In this document: positions 19,277 through 28,974 of the stretch, piece after piece | Numbering within the stretch: the first letter of the stretch is position 1 | Layout of the letters: each line of letters begins with the position of its first letter | Source of the DNA: Vibrio sp. B1FLJ16 | Lineage (GTDB): Bacteria; Pseudomonadota; Gammaproteobacteria; Enterobacterales; Vibrionaceae | Length of the DNA: 64,000 nt | Direction of reading: 5' to 3' | NCBI RefSeq assembly: GCF_905175385.1 | Contig: NZ_HG992750.1 | Location: 1,116,001 to 1,180,000, forward strand | Notes under the pieces: generated by a model | The model's database searches: none | What the model was told of the DNA's origin: nothing | Seen by the model: the letters and a program-made list of their open reading frames with translations, nothing else | Made by a program: the position numbers and the translations under genes

Positions 19277-20794
19277 TTATTCTGGAACGAATGAACCAGA
19301 TTCCATACGAGGAGGGAACTCTTTGAAGGTTTCCATCATTTCTGCCACTTTCGCTGAAGCTGGTGCCATCAGGAATGAACGCTCATACATCCACTGACCG
19401 TAACCGATACCAGTATCACCACGCTCAAATGGATCGATGCTTAAATCGTACATCTGAGGTACACGCAGTTTAGTCAACGGTTTCTGCCAAATCGCTAAAC
19501 CAGTTTCATTCTCTTGGATGTTAAAGTGGAATTTCATTTTGCCCTGGCGCAGAGCAAACAAATCACCGTCATCACTCCAGTAGAAGAACTCATTACGAGC
19601 AGACTCCTCTGCCTTACCAGTCAAGTAAGGTAATTGGTTGTAGCCATCTAAGTGAACTTTATAAGATTTACCGTCAGCTTGTTTACCTTTTAACAGTTCT
19701 TCTTTCACTTTATCATTACCTGCAGCCGCAAGAAGTGTCGGGAAGAAGTCTTCCAGAGACATGATACCGTTAAAGGTCTTACCGGCTTCGATTTGCCCCG
19801 GCCACTTAATAATCATAGGAACACGGAAACCGCCTTCCCAACCGGTATTTTTCTCACTGCGGAACGGGCTCATACCCGCTTCAGGCCATAGGTTGATCAT
19901 AGGACCATTATCAGTGGTGTAAACAATGATAGTGTTGTCATCAACGCCCAGATCTTTAATCTTCTGCAGCAATTGACCGATTTGGTCATCGTGTTGTTTT
20001 ACACCATCAGCATAGAAGCCTGCGCCCGTTACACCTTTGTACTCTTCCGGAAGGTGAGTAAAGTTGTGCATACGTGTGGTGTTGAACCAGGTAAAGAATG
20101 GTTTATCAGCTTTAACTTGTTTCTCGATAAAGGTTTCGGCTGCTTCCAGGAACTCACCATCAACGTTTTCCATACGCTTACGAGTCAAAGCACCGGTATC
20201 TTCGATTTTGCCATCCGCGTACGAGTGGATAACACCACGCGGACCGAATTTTTTCTTAAACTCTGGATCTTTAGGGTAATCTACGTTCTCAGGCTCTTCT
20301 TCCGCATTTAAGTGGTATAGATTACCGAAGAACTCATCAAAACCATGGTTAGTTGGTAAATGCTCATCTCGGTCACCCAAGTGGTTTTTACCAAACTGAC
20401 CTGTTGCGTAACCCAAATCTTTAAGCATGGTTGCAATGGTAGGATCTTGTTCATTAATACCTTGTGGAGCACCTGGCATGCCAACTTTTGTTAAGCCTGT
20501 ACGTTTTGGCATTTGACCGGTGATAAACGCACTACGACCCGCTGTAGAACTCTGTTGCGCGTAGAAGTTCGTAAACTTAGCGCCATCTTTTGCAATACTA
20601 TCGATATTGGGTGTGGTGTAACCTAGCATACCTTGATTGTATGTGCTTAAGTTCCAGTAACCGATATCATCACCGAAAATTACTAGAATGTTCGGTTTGT
20701 CAGCTGCGTATGCGGTTGCAGAAGCAGCACCTAGCGCTAAAGTACATGCGTTAAGTACGAGTTTTTTACTGCTCGTTTTGGTCGCATTTTTCAT
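19277..20794 (-). CDS. Secreted arylsulfatase, serine type
   Basis: 505 residues from the ATG at 20794, which has GGAG 6-8 bases upstream; an ATG at 20821 is in frame but has a weaker site. A signal peptide ends near 'ATAYAA'. Metal ligands 'VIFGDDIGYWN' and the modified-residue motif S-T-A-G-R (Ser83 from this start) identify a type I sulfatase whose serine becomes formylglycine, in line with the maturase next door. It removes sulfate from an ester in the periplasm or outside; the substrate is unknown. It heads the minus-strand gene train and is divergent from a LysR gene. Confidence 0.9.
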   Translation of the reverse strand: MKNATKTSSKKLVLNACTLALGAASATAYAADKPNILVIFGDDIGYWNLSTYNQGMLGYTTPNIDSIAKDGAKFTNFYAQQSSTAGRSAFITGQMPKRTGLTKVGMPGAPQGINEQDPTIATMLKDLGYATGQFGKNHLGDRDEHLPTNHGFDEFFGNLYHLNAEEEPENVDYPKDPEFKKKFGPRGVIHSYADGKIEDTGALTRKRMENVDGEFLEAAETFIEKQVKADKPFFTWFNTTRMHNFTHLPEEYKGVTGAGFYADGVKQHDDQIGQLLQKIKDLGVDDNTIIVYTTDNGPMINLWPEAGMSPFRSEKNTGWEGGFRVPMIIKWPGQIEAGKTFNGIMSLEDFFPTLLAAAGNDKVKEELLKGKQADGKSYKVHLDGYNQLPYLTGKAEESARNEFFYWSDDGDLFALRQGKMKFHFNIQENETGLAIWQKPLTKLRVPQMYDLSIDPFERGDTGIGYGQWMYERSFLMAPASAKVAEMMETFKEFPPRMESGSFVPE

Positions 20795-20922
20795 AATTTC
20801 TCCAAAAGTTCGCTGATGCATTAAAATGGCATTCGCTTTCCAATACCATTGTTGATATAAGATAAAGCACTAATCTCAAACGATAAATGCAGTTGCAGTT
20901 AGTTAACCTATAAATTCAATTT

Positions 20923-21792
20923 ATGAGTACCGTTATGGACTTAAACCTTATCCAAACTTTTCTGGTCGTCGCCGAGTTTCAATCCTATACAAAAGCTGCA
21001 GAACAACTCGGGCTAACGCAACCCGCGGTAAGCGCGGCAATAAAACGTCTGGAGCTAGTCGTAGATAAGCAGCTATTCGTAAAAAAAGGCCGGGGCATTG
21101 CCCTGACTTCTACCGCGCATCAATTACTTCCTCAGTTTCAGCAAGCGGTGAATATCATTGACAGTGCGATTTCCGATAAAAACCATTTTGAAGTCTGCTG
21201 CTCGGAAATTTTTTTACATAGCATGCCTCCGATTCAAAATGTGGTGTTTCATGAGTCCCCACCTGAAAAATACCTGCTGTTTGAATACTTAAGACAACAA
21301 AAAGTCGACCTCGCGATTGATACAGTCGTAACTAAAGATTCTGCATTCGTCATAGAAGACGCCTACTCCGAAGAAGCAGTAGTCATCTGCCGTGAGAACC
21401 ATCCCAGAATTCAAGGTTCTATCTCCAAACAACAGTTCTATGAAGAAAGCCACTGTTTGTTTTCCGGGAAATGGGAAAACGTGACCGGATTTGAGCAGCT
21501 TGCCAAAGAAAAGATACAAGAACGAAAAATCGATATAGTCACATCATCATTAGCAGGTATGGCTTTGTATGTCGCTGATCGTGATTGCCTGGGAGTGGTC
21601 TCTCAATCCTTCGCTAAAAAATGGAGTAATATGTTGAAATTACAAGTACTCCCTTGTCCAATCTCTGTCCACACAATTCCGTACAAGTTTGTCTATCACA
21701 AACGTGAGATGAGGAACCCTGCTCACCTAGCGTTGCGCCAAAAAATTAAAGAGCTACTCATTGCTGCACATGGCGAGCCTATATCGAAGTAA
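20923..21792 (+). CDS. LysR family transcriptional regulator
   Basis: 289 residues. N-terminal winged helix-turn-helix ('AAEQLGLTQPAVSAAIKRLE', about 25-45) and a shorter than usual effector domain. Divergent from the sulfatase gene with 128 bases between the starts, the classic layout for a LysR protein controlling its neighbour, so it may respond to a sulfate ester or its product (inference). Two ATGs (20923 and 20935) are possible; the downstream one gives 'MDLNLIQTFLVV', the commonest LysR start. Confidence 0.88.
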   Translation: MSTVMDLNLIQTFLVVAEFQSYTKAAEQLGLTQPAVSAAIKRLELVVDKQLFVKKGRGIALTSTAHQLLPQFQQAVNIIDSAISDKNHFEVCCSEIFLHSMPPIQNVVFHESPPEKYLLFEYLRQQKVDLAIDTVVTKDSAFVIEDAYSEEAVVICRENHPRIQGSISKQQFYEESHCLFSGKWENVTGFEQLAKEKIQERKIDIVTSSLAGMALYVADRDCLGVVSQSFAKKWSNMLKLQVLPCPISVHTIPYKFVYHKREMRNPAHLALRQKIKELLIAAHGEPISK

Positions 21793-22129
21793 AAGCCACA
21801 CCTTTAAACAACTTTGCTGAACTTTCTGCTTTGCGGATACATACAAAATCCACATAAAGACGAAAGTTCGGCAATCAACGTCATGTTTAGCAAACCTATA
21901 AATCAAACTAAGTTAATTAAATCTCAGTACAACAAAATTTATAGTAGATAAATTAAGTGTATGCAAAAAAGTATAGTTGCCCTAACTATCAGGGTATGTT
22001 GATTTTTTGAGACGGTTTTTACGGTATTTTTCGGGGGCTTTTTCCCTAAAACATAACGTTTCATTCTTTGCTCTTTCATCAATTCTTTTGCTTTAATTAA
22101 TCTAAATAGAATCCACGCTAAGCAAGCCA
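21793..22129. other. Intergenic region with a gene-like remnant
   Basis: No intact gene. On the minus strand a frame ending at 21982 reads 'EKAPEKYRKNRLKKSTYPDS' before its stop, has no start codon and meets a stop upstream; it looks like the tail of a lost gene or repeat. The promoter of the following cti gene must lie here, but no clear boxes are seen. Confidence 0.3.
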
Positions 22130-24490
22130 ATGAATTTGCGCTTAATTTTAGTCCTTGTAATAGCCAGTTTATTTGCTGGTTGCGCTACCTACGCAGGTTT
22201 CAACTACGATGCTCTTTTTGGTCCGCAATTGGTAAGAGATCGCACAGCCAGCGTCGAGTCCGAGCACGCTAACGTTTTTCTGAACAACGTTAAACCCATC
22301 ATAGATAACCGCTGTGTGGTTTGCCATGCATGCTACGACGCACCCTGTCAGCTGAAACTCTCCTCTGTGGAAGGGATAGACAGAGGCGCGACCAAGGCAC
22401 TGGTTTATGAAGGTACACGACTTACCGCTGCGGCGCCAACTCGCCTGTTTGAAGATGCAGAAACCACTCAGGAGTGGCGTGATGCTGGCTTTCACCCTGT
22501 TTTAAATGAGCGGGAACAAAGCATATCTGCAAATATTAATGCGGGATTAATTGCGCGGTTATTGACACAAAAGGAACGCCATCCTTTACCTTCTCAAGTA
22601 CAGTTAGAAGGGTTCGATTTTTCAATAAACCGTGAACAAACATGCCCAACCATTGAAGAGTATGATCAATACGAAAAGGACAACCCGACATGGGGTATGC
22701 CATTTGGGATGCCTAACTTGACCGATTCTGAATATCTTACTTTAATGAACTGGCTGGAAAATGGCGCGATAATGAATGTTCACACACCAATTACTGACCA
22801 TGAACAGGCACGAATCGACAGGTATGAGGCTTTTCTTAATGACGATAACCTCAAGAATCAGCTCATGGCCCGCTACATTTATGAGCATCTTTTTTTATCT
22901 CATTTGTACTTTGCAGATCTAAACCAAAAGCTCAAACCGCGCTTTTTTTCACTGGTTCGTTCTTCTACTCCACCAGGGCAACCTGTGAGACGAATTTCAA
23001 CCCGTCGGCCATACGACGATCCCAGTACAGATCGCGTTTATTACCGCCTCATACCTGAGCAAGGCACTATTGTTGACAAAACCCACATGCCTTATGCATT
23101 AAATCAGCAGCGTTTCGATAATTGGAAGCAATGGTTCATTCACCCAGCATACTCAGTTACAGAGCTTCCCAGTTACAAGCCCGAAGTTGCTGCAAACCCG
23201 ATGACCTCATTTACTGACCTCCCTGTGAAGTCTCGATTTAAATTCATGCTGGATAATGCTCAAAATACGATAATGGCTTTCATAAAAGGTCCGGTCTGCC
23301 GTGGCCAATTAGCACTTAACGTCATTAATGATCACTTCTGGGTATTCTTCCTCGATCCAGACAAAACGGACATTCCGGCATTAAATGAATTTTACCGTTC
23401 GCAAGCTGAGAACCTAAAGCTACCGAGCGAATTAGAAAGCAACACATTACCCGTTACAAACTGGGTAATGTACGCACGCCAACAAGCCCGCTACCTTGAA
23501 GCTAAATCGGATTTTGCTAATAAACGCGATAAATATGTTGAGTATGTATCTACCGATGTAATCTGGGATGGTTATGGTGTCAATCCGAATGCGGCGTTAA
23601 CCGTGTTTCGTCATTTCGACAGTGCTTCTGTCGTTCAAGGTTTAGTCGGCGATCAACCAAAAACAGCTTGGGTAATGGATTATTCCTTGCTTGAACGTAT
23701 CCATTATCTGCTTGTCGCTGGATTTGATGTTTACGGTAACTTCGGCCACCAGCTTATTACCCGAATGTTTATGGACTTTCTTCGTATGGAAGGCGAAAGT
23801 AACTTTATCTCGTTATTACCAGCCGATATGCGACACCAATTGCAATCTAGCTGGTATCAAGACCAAAGTCCTCAATTAACAGATTTCTTACTTCGCAACG
23901 TTAAACCGTTCAACCAGCCAACCAATGTCGTTTACACTACCGATGACCCTAAGCATGAACTGCTAAACATATTACAGAAACAATTGTCCCTTGCTCTTCT
24001 GTCACGCTATGAAATCACTGAAACCGCACTTTCAGCCAAAAGTGAGCAGCAAATTAAACGTATCGGCCGGGTAAAAGGAGAGGGACTGAAAACGGTGCCT
24101 CAAATCACCATGCTGATGGTGCGCAGCCAGTCGGGAGAAGATGAATTATTTACCCTACTTCACAATAATGCCCATACGAATATCTCCAGTTTGTTTGATG
24201 AAGAAAGCAACCGTGACTACGCTGAAGATTACATGACCATCGTGCATGGCGTACTCGGAAGTTATCCAGCAGCATTTTTCTCACTACAAGAAGATCAGAT
24301 AAGAGATTTTGTCGACCAATTCAGTTCGATTCAAAATGAAGAAGACTACGTTAACTTATTGGATCGCTTTGCAATTCGTCGTAGCTCAGACGAGTTCTGG
24401 CCATTTAGTGATCGGCTTCATCATTGGTATCGTACAAATCAGCCGATCGAATTTGGATTACTTGACTATAATCGTTTTGAGAATCGATGA
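22130..24490 (+). CDS. cti: Fatty acid cis/trans isomerase
   Basis: 786 residues, the length of the Pseudomonas and Vibrio Cti family. N-terminal lipoprotein-like signal with Cys18 in 'SLFAGC', then a cytochrome-c-type haem site CVVCH at 62-66. It turns cis double bonds of membrane phospholipids into trans in the periplasm, stiffening the membrane under solvent, heat or osmotic stress. Starts with ATG at 22130. A small conserved-looking gene follows after 18 bases, possibly co-transcribed. The window also encodes the desaturase that makes cis bonds. Confidence 0.93.
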   Translation: MNLRLILVLVIASLFAGCATYAGFNYDALFGPQLVRDRTASVESEHANVFLNNVKPIIDNRCVVCHACYDAPCQLKLSSVEGIDRGATKALVYEGTRLTAAAPTRLFEDAETTQEWRDAGFHPVLNEREQSISANINAGLIARLLTQKERHPLPSQVQLEGFDFSINREQTCPTIEEYDQYEKDNPTWGMPFGMPNLTDSEYLTLMNWLENGAIMNVHTPITDHEQARIDRYEAFLNDDNLKNQLMARYIYEHLFLSHLYFADLNQKLKPRFFSLVRSSTPPGQPVRRISTRRPYDDPSTDRVYYRLIPEQGTIVDKTHMPYALNQQRFDNWKQWFIHPAYSVTELPSYKPEVAANPMTSFTDLPVKSRFKFMLDNAQNTIMAFIKGPVCRGQLALNVINDHFWVFFLDPDKTDIPALNEFYRSQAENLKLPSELESNTLPVTNWVMYARQQARYLEAKSDFANKRDKYVEYVSTDVIWDGYGVNPNAALTVFRHFDSASVVQGLVGDQPKTAWVMDYSLLERIHYLLVAGFDVYGNFGHQLITRMFMDFLRMEGESNFISLLPADMRHQLQSSWYQDQSPQLTDFLLRNVKPFNQPTNVVYTTDDPKHELLNILQKQLSLALLSRYEITETALSAKSEQQIKRIGRVKGEGLKTVPQITMLMVRSQSGEDELFTLLHNNAHTNISSLFDEESNRDYAEDYMTIVHGVLGSYPAAFFSLQEDQIRDFVDQFSSIQNEEDYVNLLDRFAIRRSSDEFWPFSDRLHHWYRTNQPIEFGLLDYNRFENR

Positions 24491-24508
24491 TGATTTAGGG
24501 GGGTTCTC

Positions 24509-24700
24509 ATGGGTATCCGAGATAACATTGCCGCTCTTGAGCAGCAGATATATGTTGCCTGTTCAGAGGGAGACTACGATACGGTCAATATGCTTGAGCA
24601 TCAACTCGAATACTTGCGTGGCAGAGTAGAACATCCATTAGATGATGACCCGTATGCTCTTGACACTCGGTTTGAGTGGGAAGATGACATGACCGAATAG
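24509..24700 (+). CDS. Small acidic protein of unknown function
   Basis: 63 residues, strongly acidic at the C-terminus ('HPLDDDPYALDTRFEWEDDM'), with an N-terminal helix ('IAALEQQIYVACSEGDYDTV'). A very strong G-run ribosome site (about 24498-24503) precedes the ATG. It lies 18 bases after cti and is closed by a terminator, so it is likely the second gene of a cti operon. I do not recognise a family. Confidence 0.7.
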   Translation: MGIRDNIAALEQQIYVACSEGDYDTVNMLEHQLEYLRGRVEHPLDDDPYALDTRFEWEDDMTE

Positions 24701-24732
24701 AAAAACCTCCGGTATTTCCCGGAGGTTTTTGT
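24701..24732. terminator. Bidirectional terminator after the cti operon
   Basis: About 12-bp stem (24701-24712 with 24719-24730) with A-run before and T-run after; it also lies just past the torS stop on the other strand. Confidence 0.88.
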
Positions 24733-24749
24733 TTTGGCTGATAGGCGAC

Positions 24750-27689
24750 CTAACCATCTGTCAGCTTATCCAGTGCGTTTATCGACGCAGTCACTTGCTC
24801 TGCGAGGTGCTGCTGCTTTTGTCTGTAAGCATCAATTGGTTCACCAGCAATTTCAATGTCCTGTAATGTATTTATAAGCACCGTTAAACCTAAACTTCCA
24901 GCGCTCCCTTTAAGCTTGTGTGCTAAAGACTTTACCTTACCTGCGTCGTTTTCATTTGCAGAATTTTCCATCTGCGCGAGAATCTCGCTGCTCGTATTAC
25001 GAAATAAGTCAATTAGGCGCAGCACCGTATCTCTGCCCAGAATTTTCATATCGGACAAAACCACTTCTGGGTTAATGAGGGTCGTTTCGTTCACTGCGGT
25101 CTGTGTAACTAGTTCACTCGACGCTTGTTCGTTTTGCACGGCATATTCCTGGCTTTGAGGCAACAACATCGGCTTCCCGTCCAACTGTTTTTGTATCATT
25201 TCCCCAAGTTCTTCTTTAACCAGTGGCTTTGGCAGGTAACCATCAAAGCCGGCGGCCAAGTAGCGTTCAACATCTTCTTCGAACACATGAGCGGACACCG
25301 CAATCATCGGCGTAGTCGATAACACCTGGCCTGCAGGTTTACCTCTTTCAGTTCGTTTTAATCGCTGCATCAAATCTGCACCGTTGCAATCGGGTAAATT
25401 AATATCGACCAAAGCGATATCAAAGTCCTGCTTCTCGATAATTTGCTCTGCCTGATGACCATTTTCGGCTATCACTACCTCGTGCCCCATACTTTGCAGA
25501 TAACCTTGCGCAACAACTTGGTTTACTTCGTTATCTTCGACCAGTAGTACTTTAGCTTTCACGTTGCAGTGGGTGATTGATACGGGGCTCGTGTCAGTAT
25601 AATTTCCCGTTTCAAGTGGGACAGAAAACCAGAAACGACTTCCCTGCCCTTTTTCTGATTCGAAAGCAAGCTTGCCCCCCATCGCTTCTACGATGCGCCT
25701 GCTGATCGCTAAACCAAGCCCTGTGCCACCTGCACTGCTTATACCATCCTCAGCTTGGGTAAAGGCATCAAAAAGTGAAGTTTTATCCTTATCGGCAATG
25801 CCAGACCCGGTATCGCTTACCTCGAACAGAACTTGTGTTTCATCTTCTGGATTCAGGCTTACATAGATATCAATTTCGCCTTTGTCGGTGAACTTAATCG
25901 CGTTTCCTACCAGATTATTCAGCACCTGGCTTAAGCGTGTTACGTCCCCTTTCCAGTATTTCTGTACATCACTCTCTATATGGTAAGAGAACAGCAATTG
26001 CTTCTCTTTTGCGCGGCTTTCCATGAGCTGAAAGTTCTCTTCCACCATCTGATGCAAATCGAAGTTCAAACTACGAATTTCAAGGTGACCAGCTTCAATT
26101 TTGGAGTAATCCAGAACGTCATTGATGATAGCAAGCAGAGTCTTACCGCTGCGGTTGATAATATCCGTATAGCGTTGTTGTAATGGGCTCAGTCCTGAGT
26201 CTAGGAGCAACCGAGCAGTACCCAGAACACCATTTAAAGGGGTTCGTATTTCATGGCTCATTGTGGAAAGAAATGCCGACTTTGCACGGTTTGCCTGCTC
26301 CGCTTGCTTACGTGCCTTGGCATGATTTAACACCTCTTCATTTAAACGGTGGTTTGCGTTTTTTAACTGAGATGTACGCTGTTCTATCAACTCTTCGAGG
26401 TGATCTTTATGCTCTTCCAGGGCTTTCTTGGCTCGAGCTTCACCTTCTGCCACGACTTTTAACGCCTGTGCGGTATCTCTGGCATTGAGAATGGCTCGCC
26501 CCATGTAAGCAAGTTCATCTTCACCTGTTACTTGCAGATCGACGTCTAATTTACCTTGCGCTACTGAGAGTAACGCAGTCGAATATTCATCAAGCCGCTT
26601 AACCACGGAAACATAAACAACGCGCCATACTATCCAAACAACCACAGCGAGGCCGACAATTGAAATCACCGCCAACGACCACTGAGCAAAATTCAATGAA
26701 CTGGTCATATCATCAATCGCAACTGTTGTGGCTTGGTTTGACTCATCGACCAGCTTGTTCACAGTACTATTTAGTTCAGCGAACAACTCCAATGTGTTTT
26801 GCCGGAGCTGTTGAGACTGTTCGTGCTTTTCATACTTATGCATCAAAATGGTGAACAATTCTGTACGCTCACCCAGCTGAGTCAGTAATTGTGCCATTCG
26901 GCTGGAAATCGTCGGGTCTTCTACTGCCTGCACACGGCGCTTCATGATTCCGAGATTCTCAGAATAGTCCGTTTGTACTTCTTGTATTCGGTCAATATTG
27001 GTGAGTGTGCGGGCTTCTTCAATCTGATTGAGTACCTGAAACGCCAATAGATGAAACTCATGCAGTCGCTCAGCCAAATCTAAGTCGACTTCAACTAACG
27101 TATCTAATGCCTGATAAGCCTGTTCTTTCTTGTGAGACTCCAAAAGACCGTAAATATGGGTCACGTTTGCTACAGCGACGGTGCTGGTGTTTTGTACTTG
27201 AGTGCGCGTAAGCTGTTCCAGTTCTTCACTGAGCAAACGCATTTCTTTAACCCGCGCATCAATCTCATTAGCGAGCTGCAGCTTTCTTTCTACTGATATG
27301 CCTAAATCGGCAAGGTTATTGATGACTTTCTGCACGTGACTTTCCAGTCTGTCCAGTAACTCAGCATCAAATGACTCCCTCCCGAGCTCTTTGATATGAG
27401 ACAGTAACATATCCAGCTGATCAAACAGCACACGGCCTGATTCTTTTCTCTCTTGCTCATTCTGCGCATTTGACAACATCTGGACAGAGGAAATAATACG
27501 TGAACTGAGTTCAGAGACCTGCCTTGCCTCAATCATCGCGGGAATCGCGGAATCAACTACATTCCTTTCTGTTTTGGATACCATTGAAAAGCCGGACATA
27601 CCGATCAGTGCGGACAGCATGACCAACAGAACCATCGCGATAAAAGATAAGAAGAGCTTGCGACCGATGCTTGCAGTGCCTAGCAGCAT
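24750..27689 (-). CDS. torS: TorS-like hybrid sensor histidine kinase
   Basis: 979 residues from the ATG at 27689; a longer frame from a TTG is not credible. Order: membrane helix (about 10-35), long helical periplasmic sensor, second membrane helix (about 337-360), HAMP, coiled coil, HisKA with phospho-His479 ('MSHEIRTPLNG'), HATPase, receiver ('VLLVEDNEVNQVVAQGYLQS'), and a C-terminal Hpt ('LAHKLKGSAGSLGLTVL'). This is the TorS architecture, which senses trimethylamine oxide with the binding protein TorT encoded divergently. No torR or torCA is nearby, so the response regulator is elsewhere. Confidence 0.9.
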   Translation of the reverse strand: MLLGTASIGRKLFLSFIAMVLLVMLSALIGMSGFSMVSKTERNVVDSAIPAMIEARQVSELSSRIISSVQMLSNAQNEQERKESGRVLFDQLDMLLSHIKELGRESFDAELLDRLESHVQKVINNLADLGISVERKLQLANEIDARVKEMRLLSEELEQLTRTQVQNTSTVAVANVTHIYGLLESHKKEQAYQALDTLVEVDLDLAERLHEFHLLAFQVLNQIEEARTLTNIDRIQEVQTDYSENLGIMKRRVQAVEDPTISSRMAQLLTQLGERTELFTILMHKYEKHEQSQQLRQNTLELFAELNSTVNKLVDESNQATTVAIDDMTSSLNFAQWSLAVISIVGLAVVVWIVWRVVYVSVVKRLDEYSTALLSVAQGKLDVDLQVTGEDELAYMGRAILNARDTAQALKVVAEGEARAKKALEEHKDHLEELIEQRTSQLKNANHRLNEEVLNHAKARKQAEQANRAKSAFLSTMSHEIRTPLNGVLGTARLLLDSGLSPLQQRYTDIINRSGKTLLAIINDVLDYSKIEAGHLEIRSLNFDLHQMVEENFQLMESRAKEKQLLFSYHIESDVQKYWKGDVTRLSQVLNNLVGNAIKFTDKGEIDIYVSLNPEDETQVLFEVSDTGSGIADKDKTSLFDAFTQAEDGISSAGGTGLGLAISRRIVEAMGGKLAFESEKGQGSRFWFSVPLETGNYTDTSPVSITHCNVKAKVLLVEDNEVNQVVAQGYLQSMGHEVVIAENGHQAEQIIEKQDFDIALVDINLPDCNGADLMQRLKRTERGKPAGQVLSTTPMIAVSAHVFEEDVERYLAAGFDGYLPKPLVKEELGEMIQKQLDGKPMLLPQSQEYAVQNEQASSELVTQTAVNETTLINPEVVLSDMKILGRDTVLRLIDLFRNTSSEILAQMENSANENDAGKVKSLAHKLKGSAGSLGLTVLINTLQDIEIAGEPIDAYRQKQQHLAEQVTASINALDKLTDG

Positions 27690-27795
27690 ATTTTCATAAC
27701 CTTTATGTTTGTATTCGGCGAAATATACCAGGTGATTTGGGTATAATACGTTATATTTCCCCAACTTTACTTAATCTAAGCCAACTACTTAATCC

Positions 27796-28800
27796 ATGCT
27801 TATAAATCAACGCTCACTTCGATCAATAATTAAACACTCTGTACTATTCGGTACACTGTTGGCGTCACTTCCCTCGCTTGCAGAAGAAAAAATATGCGCG
27901 ATTTACCCTCACTTGAAAGATTCGTACTGGCTTTCTGTCAACTATGGGATGGTTACTGAGGCAGAAAAGCAAGGTGTGAATCTTCGCGTGCTCGAAGCTG
28001 GCGGTTATCCCGACCAAAACCGACAAGCTCAGCAGCTTGAGCTATGTACACAGTGGGGAGCAGACGCCATCATTCTGGGCACCGTCGCCCCTGAAGCGTA
28101 TGAACACAATTTAGGCTCCCTTGTGGGTGATACTCCGGTGTTTGCTACCGTGAATCAGCTGGTGCTGGATAAAGCGCAAAGTCAGCTGTTAAAAGGCGAG
28201 GTTGGCGTAGACTGGTACTGGATGGGTTACGAGGCTGGTAAGTACTTAGCAGAGCGTCACCCAAAAGGCTCAGGCAATACCAATGTCGCGCTCCTGCTTG
28301 GTCCTCGTATTAGTGGAGGCACCAAGCCGGTTACCGCCGGGCTTTATGACGCAATAAAAGAGAGCGACGTCCAGGTTATCAGTTCGTTATGGGCAGACAA
28401 CGACAAAGAATTACAACGTAATCTAGTGCAGCGTGTAATTGATATGGAGCGTATCAACTACATCATCGGTAGCGCGGTTGCGATTGAGGCAGCCATAAGT
28501 GAACTTCGCAATACAGAGAAAGAGTCCGAGATCGGTTTAATTTCTGTCTACTTAAGTCATGGTGTGTACCGGGGCTTACTGCGCAATAAGGTACTCTTTG
28601 CAGCGACGGACAAAATGGTCGAGCAAGGCCGCCTTTCCGTGATTCAGGCGACACGTTATTTACGCCAGCAACCGTATGAAAAACATGCCTCACCTGGTAT
28701 CACGCCATTAACGCCGTCAACACTGCATGATGAGACAATTCAAGAATCGTTATCTCCGTCCGAATATCGGCCAACATTCAACGTAAAGGCTGTTGATTGA
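27796..28800 (+). CDS. torT: TorT-like periplasmic TMAO-sensing protein
   Basis: 334 residues. Signal peptide about 1-29 (ends 'LPSLAEE'), then a type I periplasmic binding protein fold ('ICAIYPHLKDSYWLSVNYGM'). TorT binds trimethylamine N-oxide and docks on the TorS sensor domain. It is divergent from torS with a 106-base shared control region, in line with joint function. Confidence 0.9.
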   Translation: MLINQRSLRSIIKHSVLFGTLLASLPSLAEEKICAIYPHLKDSYWLSVNYGMVTEAEKQGVNLRVLEAGGYPDQNRQAQQLELCTQWGADAIILGTVAPEAYEHNLGSLVGDTPVFATVNQLVLDKAQSQLLKGEVGVDWYWMGYEAGKYLAERHPKGSGNTNVALLLGPRISGGTKPVTAGLYDAIKESDVQVISSLWADNDKELQRNLVQRVIDMERINYIIGSAVAIEAAISELRNTEKESEIGLISVYLSHGVYRGLLRNKVLFAATDKMVEQGRLSVIQATRYLRQQPYEKHASPGITPLTPSTLHDETIQESLSPSEYRPTFNVKAVD

Positions 28801-28827
28801 TCGACTAAAAAAGTGTTTTATTAACAG

Positions 28828-28943
28828 ATATACCCAAATGACTTCAAGAAGCAGGATTCAGTGCTTTGTCATAGGCATAAGTTATCTGAAACTAAAATAG
28901 ATTCAGTTTCACGCTCTTACAGAGCGAGGTTATTTGGGTATAT
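28828..28943. repeat. 116-bp palindromic Vibrio-type repeat
   Basis: The ends are a perfect 12-bp inverted repeat: ATATACCCAAAT (28828-28839) and its complement (28932-28943). The interior is non-coding. The left 18 bases recur, inverted, at 35840-35857. I recall 'ATATACCCAAATGACTT' as a frequent dispersed sequence in Vibrio genomes (ERIC- or MITE-like); copy number cannot be shown from one window. Confidence 0.7.
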
Positions 28944-28974
28944 ACATTCATAATCTCAAACCGGAAATAACTTG

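Noticed and set aside
21939..22130. 63-codon minus-strand frame before cti
   Set aside because: Product is unconvincing; a different frame of the same DNA looks more protein-like but has no start, so the region is better seen as debris.
27690..27764. TTG start extending TorS by 25 residues
   Set aside because: The extension is charged and unlike a signal anchor; ATG at 27689 leads directly into the first membrane helix.
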